DNA of 64,000 bases from an uncultured Clostridia bacterium (GCA_934757845.1 CAKVLQ010000002.1:1-64000); one strand, 5' to 3'; counted from the first letter of the stretch, positions 49,046-59,321 are shown. A program made the numbers and translations. The notes: generated by a model from the sequence alone, not told the origin.

Positions 49046-51289
49046 ATGAACGAATTTTTAGATTTAAAATTAAATGAAATGCAAAAACAAGCAGTGCTTT
49101 CTTCGGCACAAAATATATTAGTAACCGCTGGGGCAGGAAGCGGAAAAACAAGAGTTTTAACCGAAAGGATAATCAATCTTATAAATTGCAGATTTATTCA
49201 CCCATCACAAATATTGGCAATAACTTTTACAAACAAAGCAAGCAATGTTATGAAAGAAAGGCTTGAAGAAAAAGGTTTAAGCACTCAAAATATGTGGATA
49301 AGCACTTTTCATAGTTGTTGCGTTAGAATTTTGCGTGAAAATGCAAGCAAACTTTGTGGCTATAATTCTAATTTTACAATTTTTGATGAAAGCGACAAAA
49401 ACAAAGTTATTTCGGATATTTTAAAAGAAAATATGAAAGAAGTGCAAGACGACTTTAAAAAAACTTTAAGTTTTCATATTTCTCACTATAAAAACAAATA
49501 TCAAACGCTTGAAGAATATGCTATTGCAAATAGTTTTGAACCAGATATTGACGAAATTGTTGAATATATAAAAATTTATGAAAAAAAACTTTGCGAAAAC
49601 AATGCTTTCGACTTTGACGATTTGCTTTTTAAGGCATACAAACTTTTGAAAGAAAATGTTGATGTTAGGTCTTATTATAACCAAAAATTTAAACATATTT
49701 TGGTTGACGAATTTCAAGATACCAACGAAATTCAATATGATTTGATAAAACTTTTGAAAGGGGCTGATACAAGCGTATTTGTAGTGGGTGATGAAGACCA
49801 GTGTATCTACACTTGGCGTGGGGCAAACTATAAAAACATTGCAAACTTCACAAAAGATTTTAGTGATGTTGAAATAATAAAATTAGAGCAAAATTATAGG
49901 TCAACAAAAAAAATAATTGAAGGTGCAAACAAAATTATTTCCAAAAATTTTGAGCGTATTGACAAAAAACTTTGGACTGACAATGAAGATGGGCTTAAAA
50001 TTGAATATAAAAAATGTTATAACGAAAGTGAAGAAGCCGATTATGTTGCAAGCACAATATATTCACTTTCATCAACAAACAGGGAAAGTTTGAACAATAT
50101 TGCCGTTCTTGTTCGGCTTAACTCGCTTACTCGAAACATAGAAGAAAAACTTTTAAATTATGGCATAAATTACAAAGTTTATGGCGGTATGAAGTTTTAT
50201 GACAGGTTAGAAATCAAATGCTTTTTGGCATATTTAAAAGTTTTAAACAACCTTAAAGATGATGTTAGTTTTGCAAAAATTGCAAACTTTCCAAAAAGGG
50301 GAATTGGTGAAGCCAGTTTAGAAAATCTTAAAAAAATTAACCCTTCAAAATCTATGCTTGAAAATTTGCTTGAACTTAATGAATTTTGCGGTATAAAAGG
50401 GGCTAGTTTTAATAAACTTTGCTTGTTGAAACTTTTGTTTGAAGATTTGTATCAAAAAAAAGAAGAACTCGACCTAGTTGATTTAACCGAATATATTATT
50501 GAAAAAATTAATCTTGAAAACTATCTTAATGTGGTTGAAGAAGATAAAAACCGAATGCTAAACATTGAACAACTTGTTTTAAGCATAAAAGAATTTTGCA
50601 AAAATAACGAAGATGCCACACTTTCGTCATATCTTCAAAGTGTAACGCTTGTTTCGGATATGGATTCCTACAATGAAGACGAAGAATGTGTTACAATCGC
50701 AACTGTTCACGCAAGTAAAGGTCTTGAATTTGAATGTGTGTTTGTGGTGGGGCTTGAAGACGGAATTTTCCCATTAAAACGAAATGACGATTGTGATGAA
50801 GAAGAAGAGCGAAGACTTATGTATGTTGCAGTTACAAGGGCAATGAAAAGGCTTTATTTAACTTGTGCAAAACAAAGATTTTTGTATGGCTACACTCGCC
50901 ATGAAATTGTTTCGCCTTACATAAAAGATTTGGGTTTTGAACAATCAATGTTTGAAAAAAATAGTTTTAATACAGGCACAGATTATGGTTATAATGGTGC
51001 ATATAATGGGCACAATTCTTACAGTTCAAATTCGGTTGGTTTTGGCTTTAAGTATAATAGTGGCGTGAATGATTTTGCTTATGCAAATACGCAAAGTGTT
51101 AAAAACGCAACCGAAATTAAAGCCGAAAGCGTTAATGACACCGATTTTAGCGTTGGCGACAGAGTTTTGCATAATCGCTATGGTGAAGGACTAATAATTT
51201 CAATTTCGGGCGACACTGCAAAAATAAACTTTAAAGGCATTGGTGTTAAAGAACTTATGATAACCATTGCACCACTTCAAAAATTATAG
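49046..51289 (+). CDS. pcrA: ATP-dependent DNA helicase PcrA/UvrD
   Basis: A 3'-5' SF1A helicase for nucleotide excision repair, rolling-circle replication and removal of RecA. The 747-residue protein starts LNEMQKQAVLSSAQNILVTA (about residues 9-28), then AGAGSGKT (about 28-35), LAITFTNKAS (about 58-67), DEFQDTN (about 230-236), GDEDQCIYTWRGA, QNYRS, VTIATVHASKGLEFE (about 550-564) and VAVTRAM. The last 60 residues form the Tudor-like domain GDRVLHNRYGEGLI that contacts RNA polymerase. It is followed by ligA, as in many Firmicutes. It is predicted leaderless. Confidence 0.96.
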   Translation: MNEFLDLKLNEMQKQAVLSSAQNILVTAGAGSGKTRVLTERIINLINCRFIHPSQILAITFTNKASNVMKERLEEKGLSTQNMWISTFHSCCVRILRENASKLCGYNSNFTIFDESDKNKVISDILKENMKEVQDDFKKTLSFHISHYKNKYQTLEEYAIANSFEPDIDEIVEYIKIYEKKLCENNAFDFDDLLFKAYKLLKENVDVRSYYNQKFKHILVDEFQDTNEIQYDLIKLLKGADTSVFVVGDEDQCIYTWRGANYKNIANFTKDFSDVEIIKLEQNYRSTKKIIEGANKIISKNFERIDKKLWTDNEDGLKIEYKKCYNESEEADYVASTIYSLSSTNRESLNNIAVLVRLNSLTRNIEEKLLNYGINYKVYGGMKFYDRLEIKCFLAYLKVLNNLKDDVSFAKIANFPKRGIGEASLENLKKINPSKSMLENLLELNEFCGIKGASFNKLCLLKLLFEDLYQKKEELDLVDLTEYIIEKINLENYLNVVEEDKNRMLNIEQLVLSIKEFCKNNEDATLSSYLQSVTLVSDMDSYNEDEECVTIATVHASKGLEFECVFVVGLEDGIFPLKRNDDCDEEEERRLMYVAVTRAMKRLYLTCAKQRFLYGYTRHEIVSPYIKDLGFEQSMFEKNSFNTGTDYGYNGAYNGHNSYSSNSVGFGFKYNSGVNDFAYANTQSVKNATEIKAESVNDTDFSVGDRVLHNRYGEGLIISISGDTAKINFKGIGVKELMITIAPLQKL

Positions 51290-51296
51290 AGGTTTT

Positions 51297-53261
51297 ATGG
51301 ACAGAATGAAAGAACTTGTTGAAATTCTCAACAAGCATAACTATAACTATTATGTTTTGGATAATCCCACAATAAGCGATAAAGAATGGGATAAACTTTA
51401 TGACGAACTTTTGCTTTTGGAAAAACAAACGGGCATTGTTTTGGAAAACTCGCCAAGCAAAAAAGTTGGTGGTGAAGTTTTGAAAGGCTTTAAAAAAGAA
51501 GCCCACAAAGTTCCGCTTTTTTCGCTTGAAAAAGTTAATACCTATGAAGATTTGGAAAAATGGATTAAAGACATTAAAAGCAAAGTTAAAGATGCAAAAT
51601 TTAGCATTGATTATAAATATGACGGTTTAAGTTGTGTTTTAACATATAAAGATGGAATATTGGTTAAAGCACTCACTAGGGGCAACGGGCAGGTTGGCGA
51701 AGATGTAACCGAGCAGGTTAAAACAATCCGAACTGTGCCACTAACAATAGATTTTAAAGGCGAAGTTGTTGTTCAAGGCGAGTGTATTATGAAATTAAGC
51801 GAACTTGAAAAGTATAACAAAACAGCAACTGAACTTTTAAAAAATGCACGAAACGCTGCAGCGGGCGGATTAAGAAACCTTGACCCTAAAATAACAAAAA
51901 GTCGAAATCTTGATGTTATTTGTTATTCAGTTAACTTTATTGAAGGCAAAAAATTTAACACTCAACAAGAGATGCAAAACTTTTTAAGGCAAAACAAATT
52001 TTATGTGGTTGAAAATTTTAAGGTTGAAAATGATTTTGAACAAATCAAACAAGTTTTTGAAAAAATTGATGTTGAAAGGCATAGCCTAGACTTTTTGATT
52101 GACGGGGCAGTTTTGAAACTTGATAATGTAAGCGAGCGGGAAAAACTTGGCTACACAATCAAATTTCCCAAATGGGCAATAGCATTTAAGTTTGAAGCCG
52201 AAGAAACTTCAACAATTCTTAAAAATGTTGTGTGGACTGTTGGCAGAACTGGAAAAATCACCCCAGGGGCAATAGTTGAGCCTGTTAATCTTGCGGGGGC
52301 AACCATCACCAAGGCAACGCTTAACAACTATGAAGATATTTTGCGAAAAAAAGTTTTGATAAATTCAAGGGTGTTTATAAGAAGAAGTAATGAAGTTATC
52401 CCTGAAATTTTGGGTCTTGCTGAAAAATTTGACGATAGCAAACAAATTGAGAAACCAAAAACTTGCCCAAGTTGCGGGCAGGAACTCACACAAATTGGTC
52501 CTAATTTGTTTTGTTTGAACACATATTTATGTCCAGAGCAAATTAAAGAAAAAATTGTGCATTATTGCAGTAGAGATGCAATGAACATTGAGGGGATAAG
52601 CGACAAGACAATAGATTTGTTTTTTAACAAACTTAATGTTAGAAGTGTTGCTGATTTGTATGATTTAACATATTCGCAACTATTAGAACTTGAAAGTTTT
52701 AAACAGAAAAAAACTCAAAATATATTAGATGCTATTGAAAAAAGCAAAAAAGTTACACTTTCAAAATTTATTTTTGCAATTGGAATTTTAAATGTTGGCA
52801 AAAAAACTGCACGAGATTTGGCAAAAACTTTTAAAACTTTTGAAAATTTTAAAAATGCAAGTTTTGATAGCCTAATTCAAATTCAAGATATTGGCGAAAT
52901 TGTTGCAAATTCAATATTAGATTATTTTGCTAACGAAAAAAACAATGTTTTGATAAACAAAATATTTGAAAAAGGCGTTGTTGTTTTGGGTGAAGAAAAC
53001 AGCACTATTCAAAAAGAAAATTATTTTTCTGGCAAAAAAATAGTGCTTACGGGTGCTTTGCAAAGTTTTAAGCGTGAAGAACTTTCGGAAATTTTATTGT
53101 CTTTTGGGGCTGATGTTGTGTCAAGCGTTAGCAAAAACACCGATTTGGTTATTTGCGGTGAAGATGCTGGAAGCAAACTTGCAAAAGCACAAAGTTTGAA
53201 TATAAAAACAATAAATGAACAAGAATTGCTTGAACTTTTAAAAAATGAACAAAACACTTGA
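51297..53261 (+). CDS. ligA: NAD-dependent DNA ligase
   Basis: LigA seals nicks using NAD. The 654-residue protein starts at 51297 (MDRMKELVEILNKHNYNYYV); the frame is open upstream inside pcrA. The YYVLDNPTISDKEWDKLYDE domain Ia comes first, then the adenylation lysine in DYKYDGLSC (about residue 105), an OB domain, the zinc cluster CPSC...C...C (about 395-420), helix-hairpin-helix repeats and a C-terminal BRCT domain (about 585-654, KKIVLTGALQSFKREEL). It ends with a TGA stop. It lies 7 bases after pcrA. Confidence 0.97.
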   Translation: MDRMKELVEILNKHNYNYYVLDNPTISDKEWDKLYDELLLLEKQTGIVLENSPSKKVGGEVLKGFKKEAHKVPLFSLEKVNTYEDLEKWIKDIKSKVKDAKFSIDYKYDGLSCVLTYKDGILVKALTRGNGQVGEDVTEQVKTIRTVPLTIDFKGEVVVQGECIMKLSELEKYNKTATELLKNARNAAAGGLRNLDPKITKSRNLDVICYSVNFIEGKKFNTQQEMQNFLRQNKFYVVENFKVENDFEQIKQVFEKIDVERHSLDFLIDGAVLKLDNVSEREKLGYTIKFPKWAIAFKFEAEETSTILKNVVWTVGRTGKITPGAIVEPVNLAGATITKATLNNYEDILRKKVLINSRVFIRRSNEVIPEILGLAEKFDDSKQIEKPKTCPSCGQELTQIGPNLFCLNTYLCPEQIKEKIVHYCSRDAMNIEGISDKTIDLFFNKLNVRSVADLYDLTYSQLLELESFKQKKTQNILDAIEKSKKVTLSKFIFAIGILNVGKKTARDLAKTFKTFENFKNASFDSLIQIQDIGEIVANSILDYFANEKNNVLINKIFEKGVVVLGEENSTIQKENYFSGKKIVLTGALQSFKREELSEILLSFGADVVSSVSKNTDLVICGEDAGSKLAKAQSLNIKTINEQELLELLKNEQNT

Positions 53262-53304
53262 AAAATAGATTAAATTTTGATAAAATAATTTGTTAGGAGA
53301 AATT

Positions 53305-53589
53305 ATGGAAATTACAACCGATTTGGTTAAACATTTGGCAGAACTATCAAGGCTAAATTTTAACGATGAAGAAATAGAAAATTTTAAAGGCGAGTTTGCA
53401 AAAACTTTATCTCAAATAAATGAACTTCAAAATGTTGACACAACAAATGTTAAAAATCACGACAGAATTATTAACGCAAAAGATTTGCGAGAAGACGAAA
53501 CAAAACAAGGTTTGTTAATTCAAAATGTAATTAAAAATGCACCACAAAGCAAAGGTTCGTGCATTGTTGTTCCAAAGGTGGTGGACTAA
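53305..53589 (+). CDS. gatC: Asp/Glu-tRNA(Asn/Gln) amidotransferase subunit C
   Basis: GatC stabilises GatA-GatB. The 94-residue protein has VKHLAELSRLNFNDEEIENF (about residues 8-27) and the LREDETKQGLL segment (about 63-73), both family hallmarks. The start at 53305 follows TTAGGAG. Its stop overlaps the gatA start. Confidence 0.93.
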   Translation: MEITTDLVKHLAELSRLNFNDEEIENFKGEFAKTLSQINELQNVDTTNVKNHDRIINAKDLREDETKQGLLIQNVIKNAPQSKGSCIVVPKVVD

Positions 53590-55031
53590 TGAAAAATGTT
53601 TTAGAATTAAGTTTGCTTGAAATAAGCAATATGCTAAAAAATCATGAGATTTCAAGTGAAGAATTAACAAAACTTTGCTTTGAAAATATCAAAAAAAATG
53701 CTCATCTTAATGCCGTTTTAAGCATAAGGGAAGAAGACGCAATTAAAGAAGCAAAACTTGCCGACAAAATTTTGAGTGAAAACGGCGGGAGTTATTTAAC
53801 TGGAGTTCCAATAATAATTAAAGATAACATCAATTTAACTGGAACAAAAACCACGTGTGCAAGCAAATTTTTGGAAAATTATGAAAGTGTTTATGATGCA
53901 AGTGTTGTTGAAAAACTAAAAAATGAGCACGCTGTTATTTTGGGAAAAGCCAACATGGACGAATTTGCTATGGGAAGTTCAAACGAAAATAGTGCTTTTG
54001 GTGCTTGTTTAAACCCAATAGATAATTCACGAGTTACTGGTGGAAGCAGTGGCGGAAGTGCTTGCAGTGTTAAGGCAAATTTGTGCTTTGCTTCGCTTGG
54101 GAGCGACACTGGTGGATCAATCCGTCAACCAGCAAGTTTTTGTGGCGTGGTGGGGCTAAAACCAACTTATGGTTTGGTTTCAAGATATGGATTAGTTGCT
54201 TTTGCATCAAGCCTTGACCAAATTGGTCCTTTCACAAAAACAGTAAAAGACAGTGCAATAATGTTAAATGCCATTGCTGGTTATGATAATCGGGAATTCA
54301 CAAGCGAAAATCGTGAAAAAGTTGATTATCTTAAAAACCTAAATTCAAGTGTTAAAGGTCTTAAAATTGGCGTTCCAACAAACTTTTTGGAAATGGGAAT
54401 GGACGAAGATGTTAAAAAAGCAATAAATGGTGCTATTAAATTTTTTGAAGATAATGGTGCACAAATTATTAACATTTCGCTTGATAACATTGATAAATCA
54501 TTAAGTGCTTATTATGTTATTTCAAGTGCTGAAGCGTGCAGTAATCTTGGGCGTTTTGACGGAATAAGGTTTGGAAGGCGAGCAGAAAATTATCACGACC
54601 TTGTTGATTTATATTTTAAAAGCCGAACCGAAGGCTTTGGAAAAGAAGTTAAACGAAGAATAATGCTTGGAAACTTTGTTTTGTCAAGCGGATATTATGA
54701 CGCATATTATAAAAAAGCCAAATCAGTTCAAAACCTAATTAAAAGTGATTTTGAAAAGGCTTTTGAAAAAGTTGATGTAATTTTAAGCCCAACTTCACCA
54801 TTCACAGCATTCAAAATTGGTGAAAAAATTAATGACCACATAAAAATGTATTTAAGTGATATTTACACCGTTCCTGTTAACATTGCTGGGCTTCCAGCAA
54901 TAAGCATTCCTTGCGGAGAAGATAAAAACAATATGCCAATAGGCTTGCAACTTATTGCCAACAAGTTTTGTGAACAAACTTTGTTTAACACCGCAGACTT
55001 TTTTGAAACAAACAAAGGAGGGAACAACTAA
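53589..55031 (+). CDS. gatA: Asp/Glu-tRNA(Asn/Gln) amidotransferase subunit A
   Basis: GatA is the glutaminase that supplies ammonia for converting Glu-tRNA(Gln) or Asp-tRNA(Asn). The 480-residue protein shows the amidase signature: the catalytic Lys in VPIIIKDNINLTG (about residue 78) and the Ser cluster GGSSGGSACSV (about 151-161) with GSDTGGSIRQPA (about 173-184). It starts at the TAATG overlap with gatC (MKNVLELSLLEISNML) and overlaps gatB by one base. The presence of gatCAB suggests that a dedicated GlnRS and/or AsnRS is missing. Confidence 0.97.
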   Translation: MKNVLELSLLEISNMLKNHEISSEELTKLCFENIKKNAHLNAVLSIREEDAIKEAKLADKILSENGGSYLTGVPIIIKDNINLTGTKTTCASKFLENYESVYDASVVEKLKNEHAVILGKANMDEFAMGSSNENSAFGACLNPIDNSRVTGGSSGGSACSVKANLCFASLGSDTGGSIRQPASFCGVVGLKPTYGLVSRYGLVAFASSLDQIGPFTKTVKDSAIMLNAIAGYDNREFTSENREKVDYLKNLNSSVKGLKIGVPTNFLEMGMDEDVKKAINGAIKFFEDNGAQIINISLDNIDKSLSAYYVISSAEACSNLGRFDGIRFGRRAENYHDLVDLYFKSRTEGFGKEVKRRIMLGNFVLSSGYYDAYYKKAKSVQNLIKSDFEKAFEKVDVILSPTSPFTAFKIGEKINDHIKMYLSDIYTVPVNIAGLPAISIPCGEDKNNMPIGLQLIANKFCEQTLFNTADFFETNKGGNN

Positions 55032-56464
55032 TGGAATATGAAGCAGTTATTGGTCTTGAAATTCACAGCGAATTAAAAACCAAAACAAAAAATTTTTGCA
55101 GTTGTCAAAATAAATTTGGTGCAAGCCCAAACAGCAAAGTTTGCCCAGTTTGTTTGGGGCTTCCAGGGGCACTTCCAGTTCCAAACAAAAAAGCGTTTGA
55201 ATATTGCATAAAAGCCGGGCTTTCGTTTGAATGCGACATTAACGACATGGCAATTTTTGAACGAAAAAACTATTTCTATCCCGACCTTCCAAAGTCATAT
55301 CAAATTTCGCAACTTGAAAAGCCAATTTGCTTGGGTGGAAAAATTGTTTTTGATGACGAAAACGGAAATGAAAAGTTTATAAGATTAAACAGAATACACC
55401 TTGAAGAAGACGCAGGAAAGTTGGTTCACGACAGCACATTAAACGCAAGTTTGGTTGATTTTAACCGTTGCAGTGTTCCACTTATTGAAATTGTAACCGA
55501 ACCAGATATAAGGTCAAGCAGTGAAGCCGTTAAGGTTTTGGAAACAATAAAAGAAACATTAAAATATATTGATGTGTCTGATTGCAAAATGCAAGAAGGC
55601 AGTTTAAGATGCGATGTTAATGTTTCTGTTCGTGAAAAAGGTTCAAAAAATCTTAATAACCGAACCGAAATGAAAAACCTTTCAAGTTTCAAAGCAGTTC
55701 AAAGGGCGATAGACTATGAAATTGCAAGGCAAATTAAACTTTATGAAAGTGGCAAGCCTGTTATAACTCAAACTTTAAGGTGGGACGATGAACTTGGCGA
55801 AAATTTTGGTTTAAGAAGCAAAGAAGGAAGCAATGATTATAAATATTTTCCAGACCCAGATTTGTTGAATATAAAAATTGATAAAGATTATGTTGATGAT
55901 ATAAAACAAAATCTTGCAAGGCTTCCAAGAGTAAGACGAAAAGAATACACCCAAAAACTTGGTCTTCCAGATTATGACGCAAAAGTTTTAACAAATGACA
56001 AAAAAATTAGCGACTTTTTTGAAGCATCAATAAAAGGTTTTAACAATCCAAAACAAGTATCAAACTTTATCATGAGCGATATTTTAAGACTAATGAAACA
56101 AAATGAACTTAATTTGGAAGAAAATATTACAATTTCTGTTGACAATTTTGTAAATTTGCTTAAAATGTTAGATAGAAAAGAAATAACCCGAACAGCGGCA
56201 ACAACAATTCTTGAAAATGTTTTTGAAACAAACGAAGATGTTAATGTGTGTGCTGAAAGGCTAAACTTAAAAATTTCAGACAACACAGATGAAATTGTTG
56301 AAGTTGTAAAACAAATTATTCAAAACAACCCACAAGCCGTTTCCGATTATAAAGGCGGAAATGAACGAACAATGACATTCTTTATGGGTCAAGTTATGAA
56401 AGCCTTAAAAGGCAAAGCAAAACCCGATGTTGTTACAAAAATTTTGAAAGAGAATTTAATTTAA
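55031..56464 (+). CDS. gatB: Asp/Glu-tRNA(Asn/Gln) amidotransferase subunit B
   Basis: GatB binds the misacylated tRNA and performs the kinase and amidation step. The 477-residue protein has AVIGLEIHSELKT at the N-terminus, the zinc-related CSC...CPVCLGLPGALPV region (about residues 23-50), FERKNYFYPDLPKSYQISQ (about 77-95), SLRCDVNVSVR and the YatY-type tail domain ending in AKPDVVTKILKE. It is coupled to gatA by TAATG. Confidence 0.97.
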   Translation: MEYEAVIGLEIHSELKTKTKNFCSCQNKFGASPNSKVCPVCLGLPGALPVPNKKAFEYCIKAGLSFECDINDMAIFERKNYFYPDLPKSYQISQLEKPICLGGKIVFDDENGNEKFIRLNRIHLEEDAGKLVHDSTLNASLVDFNRCSVPLIEIVTEPDIRSSSEAVKVLETIKETLKYIDVSDCKMQEGSLRCDVNVSVREKGSKNLNNRTEMKNLSSFKAVQRAIDYEIARQIKLYESGKPVITQTLRWDDELGENFGLRSKEGSNDYKYFPDPDLLNIKIDKDYVDDIKQNLARLPRVRRKEYTQKLGLPDYDAKVLTNDKKISDFFEASIKGFNNPKQVSNFIMSDILRLMKQNELNLEENITISVDNFVNLLKMLDRKEITRTAATTILENVFETNEDVNVCAERLNLKISDNTDEIVEVVKQIIQNNPQAVSDYKGGNERTMTFFMGQVMKALKGKAKPDVVTKILKENLI

Positions 56465-56475
56465 GGAGATTTTAT

Positions 56476-56667
56476 ATGTTATTAGAACCACCAGTAGAAG
56501 AATTGGTTGATATTGTTGGAAACAAATATAAACTTTGCAACCTAACTGCAAGAAGAGCAAACGAAATTCAAAAAAAGAATTTGCTTGAAAATGTTGAATG
56601 TCATGAAAATGAACTTTCAATAGCAGCCGAAGAAGTTTACACAAAAAAAGTTGTTCCACAAGATTAG
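56476..56667 (+). CDS. rpoZ: RNA polymerase omega subunit
   Basis: Omega helps fold and hold the beta-prime subunit. The 63-residue protein matches the short Firmicutes form: PVEELVDIVGNKYKLCNLTA (about residues 6-25), RRANEIQKKN and the end LSIAAEEVYTKKV. It lies between gatB and priA; in many Firmicutes it is found with gmk and priA. AAGGAG precedes the ATG. Confidence 0.93.
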   Translation: MLLEPPVEELVDIVGNKYKLCNLTARRANEIQKKNLLENVECHENELSIAAEEVYTKKVVPQD

Positions 56668-56676
56668 TTTTTTGCT

Positions 56677-58929
56677 ATGATATGTGAAGTTATTGTTGAC
56701 ATTGCTTCTTCACCAGTTGACAGAATTTTTGACTATAATTTTTCAACCGACCTAAACCTTAAAATCGGTCAACGAGTTCTTGTTCCGTTTGGAAACAGAC
56801 AAATTGAAGGCTATGTTCTTGGTTTTAAAGAAAATTCAAATCTTGATTCATCTAAACTTAAAAGCGTAATAAAAAGTTTAGATGATTTTTCATATCTAAA
56901 CGATGAAACAATCGCATTAATGCAGTTTATGATAAAAACATATAATCTTCGTTATGCTGATTGTTTAAGGCTTTTTGTGCCTAATGTTATAAGAAAGAAT
57001 GTTAAAGAAAAATATACAAAATATGTTAAACTTTGCGATAATTTTGAAAAAGATAGATTAGGTTTTAACATAAACAATTCTTCCGCACAAAACCAAACAG
57101 ATAATAAAACACACATAAAAAAAATAAACGAAAAACAAGCAAAAATCATTGAATTTTTAATGAAAAATTCGCCATTTAAGTTAAGTGAACTTAATGTTTT
57201 GTTTTCTTCGCAAAGCATAAAAACGCTAATTAAAAATGGTATAATTCAAACTTTTGAAGTTTTGGATAAACGAAGCCCATATTTGGGATTAAGTCAAAAC
57301 AACAAAAAAACTGAAATTGTTTTAACAGATGCTCAACAAAATGCGGTTGACACCATAATACAAAATCCACAAAACACATTTTTGCTTTTTGGCGTAACTG
57401 CAAGCGGGAAAACCGAAGTGTATATAAAAGTTATTGAGCATTGTTTAAGATTGGGGAAAACCGCATTATTGCTTGTTCCTGAAATTGGCTTAACGCCACA
57501 ACTTTTCAAGCGCTTTACAACCGTTTTTGGGGATAATGTTGCAATTATTCACAGTGGATTATCGCAGGGTGAAAAACTTGACGAGTGGCTAAAAATTAAG
57601 CGGGGAGAGGCAAAAGTGGTTATAGGGGCTCGAAGTGCAATATTCGCTCCGCTTGAAAATATTGGAGTTATAATAATTGACGAAGAACACGACACAAGTT
57701 ATTATTCCGAAACAAATCCTCGTTATTACGCCAAAGATGTGGCAGAATTTAGGGCAAAATTCAATAACGCAAGTTTAATTCTTGGCAGTGCCACACCTTC
57801 AATCGAAACCTATTATTTGGCAAAACAAGGACAAATTAAACTTATCGAAATGAAACAGCGGGCAGTTGCAAAAAAACTTCCAGACATTTTTATTGTTGAC
57901 ATGATGAAAGAATTAAGAATGGGCAACACAAGTATGTTTTCAAAACTTTTGCAACTAAAACTTAAAGAGTGTTTAAACAAAAACCAGCAAGCCTTAATTT
58001 TTTTGAACAGGCGGGGTTACACTTCTTTTTTAAGATGCCTTGATTGTGGATATGTTCCAAAATGCGAAGATTGTGATGTTAGTTTGGTTTATCACAAAGA
58101 AGACGAAAAATTGAAATGCCATTATTGCGGAAATAGATATAAAGTTTTAACAAAATGCCCACAATGTGGAAGCACCAACATTCGTTTGGGTGCGGTTGGA
58201 ACCCAGCAAGTGGTTGAAAAACTTGAACAAATTTTTCCAAATGTTAAAGTTTTTAGAATGGATAACGACTCAACCACCACAAAAGATTCGGCAACAAACA
58301 TAATTGAGCAATTCAACAACACAAAACCAGCAATTTTGGTTGGAACGCAAATGATAAGCAAAGGTCATAACTTTAATGGCGTAAGTTTGGTTGGAATTAT
58401 TGATGCCGATTTAAGTTTGCATTATGCAGATTTTAGGTCAACCGACCGAACTTTCAATTTGCTAACGCAAGTGGCAGGCAGGGCAGGGCGAACAAATCTT
58501 GATGGTGAAGTGGTTTTGCAAACTTATATGCCCAGGCATTTTGCTTATGCGTGTGTTTGCTCAAACAACTATGAAAAATTTTTTGAAAAAGAAATAAATT
58601 TAAGAAAAGTTACAAAATTCCCACCATTTTCAAAAATTGTTAGAGTTTTGGCAACAAGTGAAGATGACGAAAAAGTTAAAGAGTTTGTTCAAAATTTCTA
58701 TCAAAAAGTGGTTGATATAAAAAACCAAAATTTGCCCGCATTTGTTTATGTTGGGGCAATGAAAAGCCCAGTTAAACGAGCCAAAAAGCAATATAGATAT
58801 CAAATTTTGATGCGATTAAATAACGATTATGCCGATGAAATTATTTCAAAATTGTTTGAAATTAACAAAGAACTTTATAACAAAAATGTTACAAGTTTTG
58901 TTGAACTTGACCCACAAAATTTAAGTTAA
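56677..58929 (+). CDS. priA: primosomal replication restart helicase PriA
   Basis: PriA reloads the replisome at stalled forks. The 750-residue protein has an N-terminal DNA-binding domain (about residues 1-105), Walker A FGVTASGKTEVY (about 238-249), DEEHDTSYYSETNPRYYAKD (about 335-354) and a zinc-binding set of eight Cys (CLDCGYVPKCEDCDVS to CPQC, about 453-495). GTQMISKGHNF and the motif VI QVAGRAGRT follow. It starts 9 bases after the rpoZ stop with a weak ribosome-binding site. Confidence 0.97.
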   Translation: MICEVIVDIASSPVDRIFDYNFSTDLNLKIGQRVLVPFGNRQIEGYVLGFKENSNLDSSKLKSVIKSLDDFSYLNDETIALMQFMIKTYNLRYADCLRLFVPNVIRKNVKEKYTKYVKLCDNFEKDRLGFNINNSSAQNQTDNKTHIKKINEKQAKIIEFLMKNSPFKLSELNVLFSSQSIKTLIKNGIIQTFEVLDKRSPYLGLSQNNKKTEIVLTDAQQNAVDTIIQNPQNTFLLFGVTASGKTEVYIKVIEHCLRLGKTALLLVPEIGLTPQLFKRFTTVFGDNVAIIHSGLSQGEKLDEWLKIKRGEAKVVIGARSAIFAPLENIGVIIIDEEHDTSYYSETNPRYYAKDVAEFRAKFNNASLILGSATPSIETYYLAKQGQIKLIEMKQRAVAKKLPDIFIVDMMKELRMGNTSMFSKLLQLKLKECLNKNQQALIFLNRRGYTSFLRCLDCGYVPKCEDCDVSLVYHKEDEKLKCHYCGNRYKVLTKCPQCGSTNIRLGAVGTQQVVEKLEQIFPNVKVFRMDNDSTTTKDSATNIIEQFNNTKPAILVGTQMISKGHNFNGVSLVGIIDADLSLHYADFRSTDRTFNLLTQVAGRAGRTNLDGEVVLQTYMPRHFAYACVCSNNYEKFFEKEINLRKVTKFPPFSKIVRVLATSEDDEKVKEFVQNFYQKVVDIKNQNLPAFVYVGAMKSPVKRAKKQYRYQILMRLNNDYADEIISKLFEINKELYNKNVTSFVELDPQNLS

Positions 58930-59248
58930 TCCTAACTTTTTCAACTAAAAAAGTTACAAAAAGGTTTGGTGGTTGCAATTCACCCAAACTTAAGGATAAA
59001 ATTATTTGAAATTGATAATGTATTAAAATTATTATTTTTAATTAATAACAAAACAATCAATAAAAAGGATAAAAATATATAATAACTTATTTTATATAAA
59101 ATAATAAATCAATAAAAAAAATTGCATTGGCAATAAATAAAATTTTAAAAAAATTTGAAAACTCAAAAAAATTTTGCACTTTTGAAAAAATTAAAAAAAG
59201 AAAATAATCAAAAAAATTAAAAAAATTTTAAAAAAATGTGAAATATGC
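58930..59248. other. gene-free AT-rich region after priA
   Basis: About 320 bases of low-complexity A/T sequence with no coding signal. AACTTTTT/AAAAAAGTT near 58935-58953 could form a hairpin but lacks a following T run, so the end of the priA transcript is unclear. Confidence 0.45.
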
Positions 59249-59278
59249 TTGACAAAAAATAGCGAAATATGGCATGAT
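59249..59278 (+). promoter_or_regulatory. candidate promoter of the TasA-like gene
   Basis: TTGACA (59249-59254), 18-bp spacer, CATGAT (59273-59278). The -10 is weak (4 of 6), which suits a regulated promoter. Expected start near 59285, giving a leader of about 195 nt. Confidence 0.5.
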
Positions 59279-59321
59279 TTTTAATGGATAGTAGATAATA
59301 CTATAAACACGAAAAATAATA

